Notes: generated from the sequence alone by a model not told the origin. 64,000 nt of DNA from Escherichia sp. E1V33 (GCF_004211955.1 NZ_RHJI01000009.1:1-64000), one strand, 5' to 3'. Positions 1-9,784 are shown, counted from the stretch's first letter. A program made the numbers and translations.

Positions 1-60
1 GGAACCGGCGTATCACCGCCGTCGTCTGGAGGAACAGGCGTATCACCGCCATCATCCGGA
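1..60 (-). repeat. Two 30-base tandem repeat units inside ydbA
   Basis: Positions 1-30 and 31-60 are near-identical 30-base units that encode a ten-residue PPDDGGDTPV-type linker. The array may continue beyond the left edge. Such in-frame repeats can change in number by slippage and vary the stalk length. Confidence 0.8.
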
Positions 61-362
61 ACTGGGGAGTTATTATGGTGGTGATTGTCATCGTCACTTA
101 AGGTATATACTGCAATTCCCGTAGCTACTGCAGCAAGACCTGCAGCTGCCCATGGTAAAACTGCACTATCTTTATTTTCTCTGCACTCCGCGGATAAATT
201 TTCTAGCTGCTCTTTGCTCAGGGAATGAATATTTGCCGGACATGTTATCTTACTGGACTTACGTGTTTTTTCGGTTGAGTCGGGTATTGAAGTATCCGCA
301 GCCCATGTCTGGCTACTTAACGCCATGGCAACACAAACAGACAATAATTTTTTCCTTTGCAT
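1..362 (-). CDS. ydbA: YdbA-like autotransporter adhesin, N-terminal part (runs off the left edge)
   Basis: Reading leftward from an ATG at 362, the sequence starts with a signal peptide (MQRKKLLSVCVAMALSSQTWA), then a short cysteine-containing stretch, a hydrophobic segment (LPWAAAGLAAVATGIAVYTL), a DDDNHHH patch and a proline/aspartate/glycine linker of PPDDGGDTPV-type repeats. This order is the known N-terminus of the large E. coli YdbA family of autotransporters. Only about 120 codons lie in the window, so the passenger and beta-barrel are not visible and intactness cannot be judged; in K-12 the gene is broken by an insertion sequence. A start signal (AAGGA) precedes the ATG. Family placement is from memory of the K-12 protein. 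Confidence 0.85.
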   Translation of the reverse strand, partial: MQRKKLLSVCVAMALSSQTWAADTSIPDSTEKTRKSSKITCPANIHSLSKEQLENLSAECRENKDSAVLPWAAAGLAAVATGIAVYTLSDDDNHHHNNSPVPDDGGDTPVPPDDGGDTPV

Positions 363-768
363 ATAAAATTCCTTAGATCTAGACCGTGCGTAACAAGCCA
401 TGCAGAATTTGAAGATAAATCGTAGTAAATATTCATAGTGAAATAAGCAATAAAGAAATGCTTATATAATTCACAAAATCAATATTAAAATCAGGCAAGT
501 AAAAGCATACAAAAAACAGTTGATGGAATTATATTCCACAAAAAACTCACTTCAATCTAAAAATTAACGACAAAAAACAAAAACACACTAATAATTCATT
601 GACGCTGCATATATATTTTGTGGTTACATATATATTGGTAATGATTTGTTATTTAAGGGAAGGATATATAAGGTTTTTGTAGAAATACCCACGGTAATTA
701 AGCATGCTAACGTCAGTTTAAATACTGTAAAAGATCATTAATAGATACATTTTGTAGCCAACTATAAT
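363..768. other. AT-rich intergenic region upstream of ydbA
   Basis: About 400 bases between the ydbA start and the ydbL end hold no convincing gene. The region is very rich in A and T. It contains an inverted pair of ATATATAT blocks around 608-640 and a short GGGAAGGA tract at 657-664. It probably carries the ydbA promoter and silencing sites, but no consensus promoter is clear enough to place. Confidence 0.6.
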
Positions 769-1095
769 TTATTTGCGCAACCATTTACCATTAATTCCCT
801 GAACATATTGCCCCGACTTCGCGCGAGCAACAAGCTTTTGTCCAGCCAATTTGGCTATCTCTTTAGTGGATACATTATTTTGCTTTGCCAGTTGTTGGTA
901 ACTATGGTTACGAGCTTCATTAATATCTTTTACTAATGCCTGTGTTTCGGCATCCGTTTGTAGCGCCACCAGGTAACCGTTAAGCGTTTCACCTACCCGC
1001 CCCTGACTTCTGGCTTCGTTCAGGGTTAAAGCCATTGCACTGTCGCTCATCAGGCCAATGGCCCATACAGCTATGAGTAATGTTCTTTTCATCAT
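769..1095 (-). CDS. ydbL: YdbL, secreted DUF1318 protein of the ydbH operon
   Basis: A small exported protein of 107-108 residues. It has a cleavable signal peptide (MKRTLLIAVWAIGLMSDSAMA) and a DUF1318-type body ending in the conserved YVQGINGKW motif. It is the last gene of ydbH-ynbE-ydbL. In E. coli YdbH and YnbE form an envelope-spanning lipid-transport bridge and YdbL, a periplasmic protein, modulates it. Two adjacent ATG codons exist (1095 and 1092); GAGG lies better spaced for 1092. Upstream in-frame codons to 1173 lie inside ynbE and are unlikely to be used. The gap after ynbE is about four bases, so coupling is likely. Confidence 0.92.
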   Translation of the reverse strand: MMKRTLLIAVWAIGLMSDSAMALTLNEARSQGRVGETLNGYLVALQTDAETQALVKDINEARNHSYQQLAKQNNVSTKEIAKLAGQKLVARAKSGQYVQGINGKWLRK

Positions 1096-1099
1096 CACC

Positions 1100-1285
1100 T
1101 CAAAATAGATCGCTACGGGTTTTGAGCAGGTTTTCAACGTCCTTATCCGCTTTAATGATGATTTCATGCTCAATTTTAACGTTCATATTAATGGTGATTG
1201 GCTCTTTCGGCGCAGCCACTTCAATGCGAGGCGTGCAACCAACCAACATAAAAGAGGACGCAAACGCGGCTATCACTATTTTCAT
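1100..1285 (-). CDS. ynbE: YnbE, small outer-membrane lipoprotein partner of YdbH
   Basis: A 61-residue lipoprotein with signal MKIVIAAFASSFMLVGC, where the LVGC lipobox places the lipidated cysteine at residue 17. The rest is short and beta-prone (PITINMNVKIEHEIIIKAD). YnbE is known to associate with the C-terminus of YdbH, bridging the phospholipid conduit to the outer membrane. The start overlaps the ydbH stop by four bases (ATGA type), a sign of translational coupling. Length matches the family. Confidence 0.93.
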   Translation of the reverse strand: MKIVIAAFASSFMLVGCTPRIEVAAPKEPITINMNVKIEHEIIIKADKDVENLLKTRSDLF

Positions 1286-3921
1286 TGTTTTTCCTCACAC
1301 TCTTTTCCTGATGGGCAGCCAGTTTCCGGTAGCTGGGCATTCTGCTCCAGCCATACCTGGAGATTATCGCCAAAGCGTAAACTGCGCCATAACGTAAAAA
1401 TATTCTCTTCATGGTGATAATTAAGGTTTACCGTACCGCTTTTACCATCGACGCGACTGGTGCCCGAAATGTTGGCCCGCATGGTTAACACACCGAGATT
1501 ATCTAAATTAATCCTTGTTGATGAGCGACTGATTTCCATATAACGCAACCAGTTGATGGCAGTTCCAGCGGTCATATTGTCTTTGGCCACCGCATCTGCA
1601 GTGTCTTTATCCAGACGCAGCGTCATCGGCCCCGCGTTTGCCAACCAGCCATCTTTGACAATCCATTTTTCATTGTTCAGCCATAGTGGCAAGGCCCCAC
1701 TGAATGCCCCAGACATAGCAAACTGTTTCGGATTAACCGCGCTAACCAGTTCGCTGGACGATAGATTATTCAGGCGTAGCAACGCTGGGTCGTGCTGCGG
1801 CATACGCAATTGTTTCATTAGTACGTTACCGCCCAAAACATCAACGCTAACATCGGTCAGCAGCAATGGTTCTTCTTCTGTCCACGGATAACGCCCTTGC
1901 AAATCAGCAGTGATATTTTTCGCTGTCACCAAATTAATGACTTCGGCAATACGCAAAGTAACAGGTCCGCGAGTCCCAAGATGCCAGGCACCATCGGCAA
2001 AACGGAACGGCAATACAAAATCGACGCCGTTGACCTGGTTGTCCGGCATCCAGGCGCTGCCGTCTTTTAGCACACCATGCCCCCCCGCGCGGAAACCTTG
2101 TTCAGGTGCGGCAGAAAACGCAACCTGGGCATACAGTTCGCCATCGCGTAATTTCATCTTCCAGTCAGGGGGGACCAGCGGCTGGAACACTGTCAGTGAT
2201 TGTTTGGGCCACCAGGCATTACCGCGTAAGCGAATACCATCCCAACGACCGTTTACCCGTACCGGGCCAATTTCGCCAGCATGCAAATCCCCTTTGAAGA
2301 GGAAATAAGTTGGCTCGCGCCCTTCAACACTGAATTTCAACGTTGATGGCGGTAACACACTGCCGCCAGTAAACAGCGTTTGCCCGGCATCCAAAGAAAG
2401 CGCCCCTCGAAACGAAGGTTTCTGTCGATCACGTACCCAGACGACAGGCTCGTCGAGAATCAATCGTGGATTTTCTACCGTCATTGTGCCGTATTGCAAT
2501 TGGTCGAAACCGGTCGAGAGGTCGGTCAGCGTAATCGTGCTGTCATGCCACTCGCCTTTTCCTGCGACATCCCAGTTGGCGTTCATTGGCGTAAAACTGC
2601 CTTTTCCCCAGTAACGCCACTGCCAATGGCCTGCGTCAGGGAGAAAATCTTTTGCCAGCCCATCCATATGTAGAACAAAGTCGCCCAATTCATTTTCATG
2701 AGCCTGTAAAATGGCCTGCAAGCGACCGTCCACACCGCGCTGCGTCACTTTTACGCCAGCTAAAGGCCAGCGGATTTCGTCAATGTCAAGCGAATCGATG
2801 ACTCGCCCTTTAGAACGTAACAATGCGCCCGGTTCAAAAGCCAGCGTTGGGTCAGCCAGACTTCCGCTTAACTGCGCAGGTAAACGTGCATACAAAATGA
2901 GATCCGCCTGTTTTGCCTCGCCTGTCAGTTGAAGTGGCATTTGGCTGTTATCCATGCTTAATTTTCCTGGACCAAAATTAAGCACCGCGTTGCCTTTACC
3001 CGCTTGTCCCTGAGTCAACACACTCAGACGACCACTGACCAACGCGTTCTCAAGCCCTGCCTGCCAGTTGTCGACTTTGATACCCAGTCGCCCACTCAGG
3101 GGAAAACCTACATACGGCCAGCTCCAGCGACCATCGCTAACGGTCAGCTGTTGACGGGTAATTTCCCACGGCAAATCGAGCAACGGATCGCCGTTATCTC
3201 GTGCCAATACAATCAATTGCCCGCTATTTTCCTGCCACTCCAGCTCGGCATCCACCAGTGACGGTTCCTGCGGCAGGTTCAACGTTGCTGTAGCATGACC
3301 ACTTATCGGAAGCCCATCCGGTACAAGCGGCATGGTAAATTCCCCCACCAGTTTTATCGGTGGTTGATTTTCAAACGCGGCAACAGCCAGTTCGCTGACA
3401 GTAAGTTGTTGTCCTTTAAGATGACCTTGAAATTTCACTTTTTCGCCCTGATAACGCAGTTGCTGAATATCAGAAGTCAACGCGAGTGATAGTTTTCCCT
3501 GCCATTCCTGCCAGGGAGAAAAGATCAACTTATCAATATTGAACCAGGCGTTAGGCAACATAGCTTGCCACTGCGCGAGGGTTTTCGGGGCAGCAGGAGA
3601 CTGCTCTGTCTGCGGCAATTTCGCCAGACACGCAGAGTCAAGTTCCACTGTGCCAATATTTATCAACCAGCGGCTGGGATGAGAAATTCTGGCGTCAGTG
3701 ACATGTGCTAACTGGCAATCAGCAACCAGATAACGGAGATCGGGAATGATTAACCCCTTACGCGTAAAGCGTGGGCTTTCATCCAATGCGATACGAGTAC
3801 CGAGCGGTAGCCAGATACCCGCCAGCGTGGGAACCCACAACCCGAGCGTCATCAGTAGCGTCAACGGCACAAGAATAATCAGTAATAGCAGCGCGAGAAC
3901 GGCTTTATATTTACCCAACAT
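1282..3921 (-). CDS. ydbH: YdbH, AsmA/TamB-like inter-membrane lipid transport protein
   Basis: An 879-residue protein with one N-terminal membrane anchor (about residues 6-30, ALLLLIILVPLTLLMTLGLW). A long beta-rich periplasmic body follows, the taco-shaped hydrophobic groove fold of the AsmA-like family. YdbH, TamB and YhdP are partly redundant carriers of phospholipids to the outer membrane. Length is as expected and no frameshift is seen. It is the first gene of ydbH-ynbE-ydbL. It is divergent from ldhA; the 207 bases between them are AT-rich and must hold both promoters. Confidence 0.95.
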   Translation of the reverse strand: MLGKYKAVLALLLLIILVPLTLLMTLGLWVPTLAGIWLPLGTRIALDESPRFTRKGLIIPDLRYLVADCQLAHVTDARISHPSRWLINIGTVELDSACLAKLPQTEQSPAAPKTLAQWQAMLPNAWFNIDKLIFSPWQEWQGKLSLALTSDIQQLRYQGEKVKFQGHLKGQQLTVSELAVAAFENQPPIKLVGEFTMPLVPDGLPISGHATATLNLPQEPSLVDAELEWQENSGQLIVLARDNGDPLLDLPWEITRQQLTVSDGRWSWPYVGFPLSGRLGIKVDNWQAGLENALVSGRLSVLTQGQAGKGNAVLNFGPGKLSMDNSQMPLQLTGEAKQADLILYARLPAQLSGSLADPTLAFEPGALLRSKGRVIDSLDIDEIRWPLAGVKVTQRGVDGRLQAILQAHENELGDFVLHMDGLAKDFLPDAGHWQWRYWGKGSFTPMNANWDVAGKGEWHDSTITLTDLSTGFDQLQYGTMTVENPRLILDEPVVWVRDRQKPSFRGALSLDAGQTLFTGGSVLPPSTLKFSVEGREPTYFLFKGDLHAGEIGPVRVNGRWDGIRLRGNAWWPKQSLTVFQPLVPPDWKMKLRDGELYAQVAFSAAPEQGFRAGGHGVLKDGSAWMPDNQVNGVDFVLPFRFADGAWHLGTRGPVTLRIAEVINLVTAKNITADLQGRYPWTEEEPLLLTDVSVDVLGGNVLMKQLRMPQHDPALLRLNNLSSSELVSAVNPKQFAMSGAFSGALPLWLNNEKWIVKDGWLANAGPMTLRLDKDTADAVAKDNMTAGTAINWLRYMEISRSSTRINLDNLGVLTMRANISGTSRVDGKSGTVNLNYHHEENIFTLWRSLRFGDNLQVWLEQNAQLPETGCPSGKECEEKQ

Positions 3922-4128
3922 GGGTAGTTAATATCCTGATTTAGCGAAAAATTAAGCAGTCAATACAGGTATTGTGGCATGTTTAACCTTTCAGTTGAAG
4001 GTTGCGCCTACACTAAGCATAGATGTTCCTGGAATTTTCAATATCGCCATAACTTTCAATTAAATTTTAAATTTTGTAAAATATTTTTAGTAGCTTAAAT
4101 GTGATTCAACATCACTGGAGAAAGTCTT

Positions 4129-5118
4129 ATGAAACTCGCCGTATATAGCACAAAACAGTACGACAAAAAGTACCTGCAACAGGTGAACGAGTCCTTTGGC
4201 TTTGAGCTGGAATTTTTTGACTTTCTGCTGACGGAAAAAACGGCAAAAACAGCCAACGGTTGCGAAGCTGTATGTATTTTCGTAAACGACGACGGCAGCC
4301 GTCCGGTGCTGGAAGAGCTGAAAAAGCATGGCGTTAAATATATCGCCCTGCGCTGTGCCGGTTTCAATAACGTTGATCTCGACGCAGCAAAAGAACTGGG
4401 ATTCAAAGTGGTGCGAGTCCCGGCTTACGATCCGGAAGCCGTCGCTGAACATGCAATTGGTATGATGATGACGCTGAACCGTCGTATTCACCGCGCATAT
4501 CAGCGTACCCGTGACGCCAACTTCTCTCTGGAGGGGCTTACTGGTTTTACTATGTACGGTAAAACGGCGGGGGTTATTGGCACCGGTAAAATCGGTGTGG
4601 CAATGCTGCGTATACTGAAAGGCTTTGGTATGCGTCTGTTGGCATTCGATCCGTACCCAAGTGCAGCAGCGCTGGAACTCGGCGTGGAATATGTCGATCT
4701 GCCGACCTTGTTCTCTGAATCAGACGTTATCTCCCTGCACTGTCCGCTGACGCCGGAGAACTACCACCTGCTGAATGAGGCGGCGTTCGATCAGATGAAA
4801 AATGGCGTAATGATCATCAACACCAGCCGAGGTGCGCTGATTGATTCACAAGCGGCGATTGAGGCACTGAAAAACCAGAAAATTGGCTCGCTGGGGATGG
4901 ACGTTTATGAGAATGAACGCGATCTATTCTTTGAAGATAAATCCAATGATGTGATTCAGGATGATGTTTTCCGTCGTCTGTCAGCCTGCCATAACGTACT
5001 GTTTACCGGACATCAGGCGTTCCTGACAGCAGAAGCCCTGACCAGTATTTCCCAGACTACGCTACAAAACTTGAGCTATCTGGAAAAAGGCGAACCCTGC
5101 CCGAACGAACTGGTTTAA
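4129..5118 (+). CDS. ldhA: Fermentative D-lactate dehydrogenase
   Basis: 329 residues, full length for LdhA. The cytoplasmic enzyme reduces pyruvate to D-lactate with NADH during mixed-acid fermentation. It belongs to the D-isomer-specific 2-hydroxyacid dehydrogenase family. Visible hallmarks are the nucleotide-binding GTGKIG loop (151-156), the INTSRGALID motif, and the catalytic histidine near the C-terminus in LFTGHQAFLT. A GGAGAAAG ribosome site precedes the ATG. It is followed by a hairpin terminator and a REP element, so it is probably transcribed alone. Confidence 0.98.
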   Translation: MKLAVYSTKQYDKKYLQQVNESFGFELEFFDFLLTEKTAKTANGCEAVCIFVNDDGSRPVLEELKKHGVKYIALRCAGFNNVDLDAAKELGFKVVRVPAYDPEAVAEHAIGMMMTLNRRIHRAYQRTRDANFSLEGLTGFTMYGKTAGVIGTGKIGVAMLRILKGFGMRLLAFDPYPSAAALELGVEYVDLPTLFSESDVISLHCPLTPENYHLLNEAAFDQMKNGVMIINTSRGALIDSQAAIEALKNQKIGSLGMDVYENERDLFFEDKSNDVIQDDVFRRLSACHNVLFTGHQAFLTAEALTSISQTTLQNLSYLEKGEPCPNELV

Positions 5119-5123
5119 TCTTA

Positions 5124-5152
5124 CCGCTCCCCTGTCTTACAGGGGAGCTTAT
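5124..5152 (+). terminator. ldhA transcription terminator
   Basis: GCTCCCCTG (5126-5134) pairs with CAGGGGAGC (5140-5148) around a five-base loop, six bases after the ldhA stop. The T-run behind it is short. Confidence 0.75.
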
Positions 5153-5204
5153 TCAGATAATCCCCAAAGATATTTGATCTTCTATTCTTAAAATATGTTT
5201 TAAG

Positions 5205-5239
5205 GACGGATAAGACGCAATCAGCGTTGCATCCGGCAA
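5205..5239. repeat. REP (repetitive extragenic palindrome) element
   Basis: GGACGGATAAGACGC ... GCATCCGGCAA is a typical enterobacterial REP unit, placed between ldhA and hslJ. Confidence 0.75.
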
Positions 5240-5275
5240 ACAGCACCAAATTTATACCTTAAGTAGAGAACTAAA

Positions 5276-5698
5276 ATGAAGAAAGTTGCCGCGCTAGTCG
5301 CACTAAGCCTGCTGATGGCGGGATGTGTAAGTAATGACAAAATTGCTGTAACGCCAGAACAGTTACAGCATCACCGTTTCGTACTGGAAAGTGTAAACGG
5401 TCAACCGGTTGCCATCGAGAAAAACCCGCCAGAAATCAGCTTTGGCGAAAAGATGATGATTTCTGGCAACATGTGCAACCGCTTTAGCGGCGAAGGTAAA
5501 CTTTCGGACGGAGAACTGAAAGTAAAAGGACTGGCAATGACCCGTATGATGTGTGCCAACCCACAGCTTAACGAACTCGATAACACCATCAGCGAAATGC
5601 TGAAAGAAGGTGCGCAAGTGGACCTGACCGCGAATCAGTTAACGCTGGCGACAGCGAAACAGACATTAACGTATAAGCTGGCGGATTTAATGAATTAA
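5276..5698 (+). CDS. hslJ: HslJ, META-domain outer-membrane lipoprotein
   Basis: 140 residues with a lipoprotein signal (MKKVAALVALSLLMAGC, lipidated Cys17) and one META domain (MCNRFSGEG ... MTRMMCANP region). HslJ is a heat-inducible lipoprotein linked to novobiocin tolerance; its biochemical role is not settled. The stop codon overlaps the stop of the convergent ydbJ gene by a few bases. Full length, with no oddities. Confidence 0.95.
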   Translation: MKKVAALVALSLLMAGCVSNDKIAVTPEQLQHHRFVLESVNGQPVAIEKNPPEISFGEKMMISGNMCNRFSGEGKLSDGELKVKGLAMTRMMCANPQLNELDNTISEMLKEGAQVDLTANQLTLATAKQTLTYKLADLMN

Positions 5699-5961
5699 TA
5701 GCTACCACAACTTCCGGCGGCAAGCGACTGTTCGCTACAGCGTTTGCCGTTGGGTAATGCACACATCCCGATCGCTGTACCATCCAGTTGACGGGCAACG
5801 GAAAGCGAACCGCCAATCATGGCACAATTTGCCTCTCCGCTACTCGACATTGACGCTTTTAAACCTGGGGCCACATGCGCCGCGGTCGCCTGCTGAACAG
5901 GTTCACTACTACACGCCGACAACAATAAAACGGCAGCCCCTACGCACAACATTACTCGCAT
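5695..5961 (-). CDS. ydbJ: YdbJ, DUF333 lipoprotein
   Basis: 88 residues. The N-terminus MRVMLCVGAAVLLLSAC is a lipoprotein signal with LSAC lipobox and Cys17. The C-terminal half is the cysteine-containing DUF333 repeat (ANCAMIGGSLSVAR ... CALPNGKRCSEQSL). The function is unknown. It is convergent with hslJ (stops overlap) and divergent from ydbK. Confidence 0.92.
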   Translation of the reverse strand: MRVMLCVGAAVLLLSACSSEPVQQATAAHVAPGLKASMSSSGEANCAMIGGSLSVARQLDGTAIGMCALPNGKRCSEQSLAAGSCGSY

Positions 5962-6180
5962 CTTTACTTCCTCAAATCTTTAAGTCCAACGAAACCGCCG
6001 TAATAATAGGCAGCTCAGGCGGCTACGTCGAGAACTGTATGTGAATTGCAACGTTTTTTTACTATTTTGTGGCTATTTTTTTGCCCGGGATTTGATCAAA
6101 ACATTCATTACGCTGATATAGAGAACACAAAAGCGAAAATGCAGCAGAAAGCCATTTGCTAAAATTAAAAGATTACTACT

Positions 6181-6206
6181 GGGCGCGCAGCTTTTTCGTG
6201 CGCCCC
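6181..6206 (+). promoter_or_regulatory. GC-rich hairpin in the ydbK leader
   Basis: GGGCGCGCA pairs with TGCGCCC across a short T-rich loop, about 30 bases before the ydbK ATG. It may affect mRNA stability or be a leftover terminator; no T-run follows directly. Confidence 0.45.
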
Positions 6207-6232
6207 TCATTTGCGCAATGTAAGGGTGTCGT

Positions 6233-9200
6233 ATGATCACAATTGACGGAAATGGCGCGGTAGCTTCGGTGGCATTTCGCACCAGTGAAGTTATCGCCAT
6301 TTACCCTATTACCCCGAGTTCCACGATGGCTGAACAGGCTGATGCCTGGGCCGGAAACGGCCTGAAGAACGTATGGGGAGATACACCTCGTGTGGTTGAA
6401 ATGCAGTCAGAAGCTGGCGCTATCGCAACTGTGCATGGTGCTTTGCAAACAGGCGCTCTTTCGACATCATTTACATCGTCGCAGGGTTTACTGCTGATGA
6501 TCCCGACGCTGTATAAACTGGCAGGTGAGCTGACGCCGTTTGTGCTACATGTGGCTGCGCGTACTGTGGCCACGCATGCGCTCTCTATTTTTGGCGATCA
6601 TTCAGATGTGATGGCGGTACGTCAGACGGGCTGCGCCATGCTGTGTGCAGCAAACGTGCAGGAAGCACAAGACTTTGCTCTCATTTCGCACATCGCGACG
6701 CTGAAAAGCCGCGTGCCATTTATTCATTTCTTTGATGGTTTCCGCACTTCCCACGAAATCAACAAAATTGTCCCACTGGCCGACGACACGATTCTTGAGT
6801 TAATGCCCCAGGCAGAAATTGATGCTCATCGCCTTCGCGCACTTAATCCGGAACATCCGGTGATCCGCGGTACATCAGCTAATCCGGACACTTATTTCCA
6901 GTCTCGCGAAGCCACCAACCCATGGTACAACGCGGTCTATGACCATGTTGAACAGGCGATGACTGATTTCGCTGCCGCTACAGGTCGCCAGTATCAGCCG
7001 TTTGAGTATTATGGCCATCCGCTGGCGGAACGGGTGATTATCCTGATGGGGTCGGCCATCGGCACCTGTGAAGAAGTCGTGGACGAATTGCTGACCCGAG
7101 GCGAAAAAGTGGGCGTGCTAAAAGTTCGACTTTACCGCCCTTTCTCCGCCAGACACTTACTGCAAGCATTGCCGAACTCTGTACGTACTGTGGGGGTGCT
7201 GGATCGCACCAAAGAGCCTGGTGCGCAGGCAGAACCACTGTATCTGGATGTAATGACGGCGCTGGCTGAAGCCTTTAATAATGGCGAGCGCGAAACCCTG
7301 CCACGCGTCATTGGCGGACGCTATGGTCTTTCATCCAAAGAATTTGGCCCAGACTGTGTACTGGCAGTATTCGCCGAACTCAATTCAGCTAAACCGAAAA
7401 CACGCTTTACCGTCGGTATTTATGACGATGTGACCAATCTGTCACTACCGTTGCCGGAAAATACTCTGCCGAACTCCGCAAAACTGGAAGCACTCTTTTA
7501 CGGGTTGGGTAGTGATGGCAGCGTTTCCGCAACTAAAAACAATATCAAAATTATCGGTAACTCCACGCCGTGGTATGCGCAGGGATATTTTGTTTACGAC
7601 TCTAAAAAAGCCGGTGGCCTGACGGTTTCCCATCTGCGCGTAAGCGAGCAGCCCATCCGTTCCGCATATTTGATTTCGCAAGCTGATTTTGTTGGCTGCC
7701 ACCAGTTGCAATTTATCGACAAATATCAAATGGCCGAGCGTTTAAAACCAGGTGGCATTTTCCTGCTTAACACACCGTACAGCGCCGATGAAGTGTGGTC
7801 GCGGCTGCCGCAAGAAGTCCAGGCTGTGTTGAATCAGAAAAAAGCGCGTTTCTATGTGATTAATGCAGCGAAAATTGCCCGCGAATGTGGGCTGGCAGCA
7901 CGCATTAACACCGTCATGCAGATGGTTTTCTTCCACCTGACGCAAATTCTGCCTGGCGACAGCGCCCTGGCCGAACTTCAGGGTGCCATTGCCAAGAGTT
8001 ACAGCAGCAAAGGCCAGGATCTTGTGGAACGCAACTGGCAAGCTCTGGCACTGGCGCGCGAGTCCGTTGAAGAAGTACCACTGCAGCCGGTAAATCCGCA
8101 AAGTGCCAACCGTCCGCCAGTGGTATCTGATGCCGCACCTGATTTTGTCAAAACGGTTACCGCTGCGATGCTCGCCGGACTTGGCGACGCCCTCCCCGTT
8201 TCGGCGCTACCACCAGACGGCACCTGGCCAATGGGTACTACTCGCTGGGAAAAACGCAACATTGCCGAAGAGATCCCTATCTGGAAAGAGGAACTCTGTA
8301 CCCAATGCAACCACTGCGTCGCGGCTTGCCCACACTCCGCCATACGCGCGAAAGTCGTACCGCCCGAAGCGATGGAAAACGCTCCGGCTAGCCTGCATTC
8401 ATTGGATGTGAAATCTCGTGATATGCGCGGGCAGAAATATGTGTTGCAGGTCGCACCGGAAGATTGCACCGGCTGTAATCTATGCGTCGAAGTTTGCCCG
8501 GCGAAAGACCGACAAAATCCAGAGATCAAAGCTATCAATATGATGTCGCGTCTGGAACATGTGGAAGAAGAGAAGATCAATTACGACTTCTTCCTGAATT
8601 TACCAGAAATCGACCGCAGCAAACTGGAACGTATTGATATTCGTACTTCGCAGTTGATCACTCCGCTGTTTGAATATTCTGGCGCCTGCTCCGGTTGTGG
8701 TGAGACGCCGTATATTAAATTGCTCACCCAGCTCTATGGCGATCGGATGTTGATTGCCAACGCTACTGGTTGTTCTTCTATTTACGGCGGCAACCTGCCC
8801 TCCACGCCATATACCACGGATGCCAACGGTCGTGGACCTGCCTGGGCAAATTCGCTATTTGAAGATAACGCCGAATTCGGCCTTGGTTTCCGCCTGACGG
8901 TCGATCAACACCGCACACGCGTATTGCGTTTGCTGGATCAATTTGCCGATAAAATCCCGACTGAGTTACTGGTGGCGTTGAAATCAGAAGCCACGCCAGA
9001 CGTTCGTCGCGAACAAGTCGCCGCTCTGCGCCAGCAACTCAAAGATGTGGCTGAAGCGCATGAACTGCTGCGTGACGCAGATGCGCTTGTTGAGAAATCA
9101 ATCTGGCTGATTGGTGGTGATGGCTGGGCTTACGACATCGGCTTTGGCGGTCTGGATCATGTGCTGAGTCTGACGGAAAACGTCAATATCCTGGTACTGG

Positions 9201-9757
9201 ATACGCAATGCTATTCCAACACCGGAGGTCAGGCGTCGAAAGCCACCCCGCTTGGCGCGGTAACTAAGTTTGGTGAGCATGGCAAACGCAAAGCACGCAA
9301 AGATCTTGGTGTTAGCATGATGATGTACGGTCATGTTTATGTGGCGCAGATTTCTCTCGGCGCGCAGCTGAACCAGACGGTGAAAGCGATTCAGGAAGCG
9401 GAAGCGTATCCGGGGCCATCGCTGATCATCGCTTACAGCCCATGTGAAGAGCACGGTTATGACCTGGCATTCAGTCACGACCAGATGCGCCAACTCACTG
9501 CTACCGGCTTCTGGCCGCTATATCGCTTCGATCCTCGTCGTGCTGATGAAGGTAAACTGCCGCTGGCGCTGGATTCACGCCCGCCTTCAGAAGCTCTGGA
9601 AGAAACGCTTCTTCATGAGCAACGTTTCCGTCGTCTGAATTCGCAGCAGCCAGAAGTGGCAGAACAGTTATGGAAAGATGCTGCAGCTGATTTGCAAAAA
9701 CGTTATGACTTCCTGGCACAAATGGCCGGAAAGGCGGAAAAAAACAGCGCCGAGTAA
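6233..9757 (+). CDS. ydbK: Pyruvate:flavodoxin/ferredoxin oxidoreductase
   Basis: 1174 residues, a single-chain pyruvate:ferredoxin oxidoreductase. It oxidises pyruvate and CoA to acetyl-CoA and CO2, passing electrons to flavodoxin or ferredoxin. All domains are present in order: the N-terminal substrate domain (YPITPSSTMAEQAD), the central and linker domains, two 4Fe-4S clusters (CTQCNHCVAACP near 689 and CTGCNLCVEVCP near 745), a further cysteine set (CSGCGETPY), and the thiamine-diphosphate motif (GGDGWAYDIGFGG near 961). In E. coli the gene is superoxide-inducible through SoxS. Monocistronic: divergent from ydbJ, ending at a hairpin shared with micC. Confidence 0.97.
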   Translation: MITIDGNGAVASVAFRTSEVIAIYPITPSSTMAEQADAWAGNGLKNVWGDTPRVVEMQSEAGAIATVHGALQTGALSTSFTSSQGLLLMIPTLYKLAGELTPFVLHVAARTVATHALSIFGDHSDVMAVRQTGCAMLCAANVQEAQDFALISHIATLKSRVPFIHFFDGFRTSHEINKIVPLADDTILELMPQAEIDAHRLRALNPEHPVIRGTSANPDTYFQSREATNPWYNAVYDHVEQAMTDFAAATGRQYQPFEYYGHPLAERVIILMGSAIGTCEEVVDELLTRGEKVGVLKVRLYRPFSARHLLQALPNSVRTVGVLDRTKEPGAQAEPLYLDVMTALAEAFNNGERETLPRVIGGRYGLSSKEFGPDCVLAVFAELNSAKPKTRFTVGIYDDVTNLSLPLPENTLPNSAKLEALFYGLGSDGSVSATKNNIKIIGNSTPWYAQGYFVYDSKKAGGLTVSHLRVSEQPIRSAYLISQADFVGCHQLQFIDKYQMAERLKPGGIFLLNTPYSADEVWSRLPQEVQAVLNQKKARFYVINAAKIARECGLAARINTVMQMVFFHLTQILPGDSALAELQGAIAKSYSSKGQDLVERNWQALALARESVEEVPLQPVNPQSANRPPVVSDAAPDFVKTVTAAMLAGLGDALPVSALPPDGTWPMGTTRWEKRNIAEEIPIWKEELCTQCNHCVAACPHSAIRAKVVPPEAMENAPASLHSLDVKSRDMRGQKYVLQVAPEDCTGCNLCVEVCPAKDRQNPEIKAINMMSRLEHVEEEKINYDFFLNLPEIDRSKLERIDIRTSQLITPLFEYSGACSGCGETPYIKLLTQLYGDRMLIANATGCSSIYGGNLPSTPYTTDANGRGPAWANSLFEDNAEFGLGFRLTVDQHRTRVLRLLDQFADKIPTELLVALKSEATPDVRREQVAALRQQLKDVAEAHELLRDADALVEKSIWLIGGDGWAYDIGFGGLDHVLSLTENVNILVLDTQCYSNTGGQASKATPLGAVTKFGEHGKRKARKDLGVSMMMYGHVYVAQISLGAQLNQTVKAIQEAEAYPGPSLIIAYSPCEEHGYDLAFSHDQMRQLTATGFWPLYRFDPRRADEGKLPLALDSRPPSEALEETLLHEQRFRRLNSQQPEVAEQLWKDAAADLQKRYDFLAQMAGKAEKNSAE

Positions 9758-9784
9758 ACTTTCTGGATAATTATTATCCAATTC

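Noticed and set aside
152..376. 74-codon frame on the plus strand
   Set aside because: It is antisense to the start of ydbA, has no start signal and reads across the signal-peptide codons.
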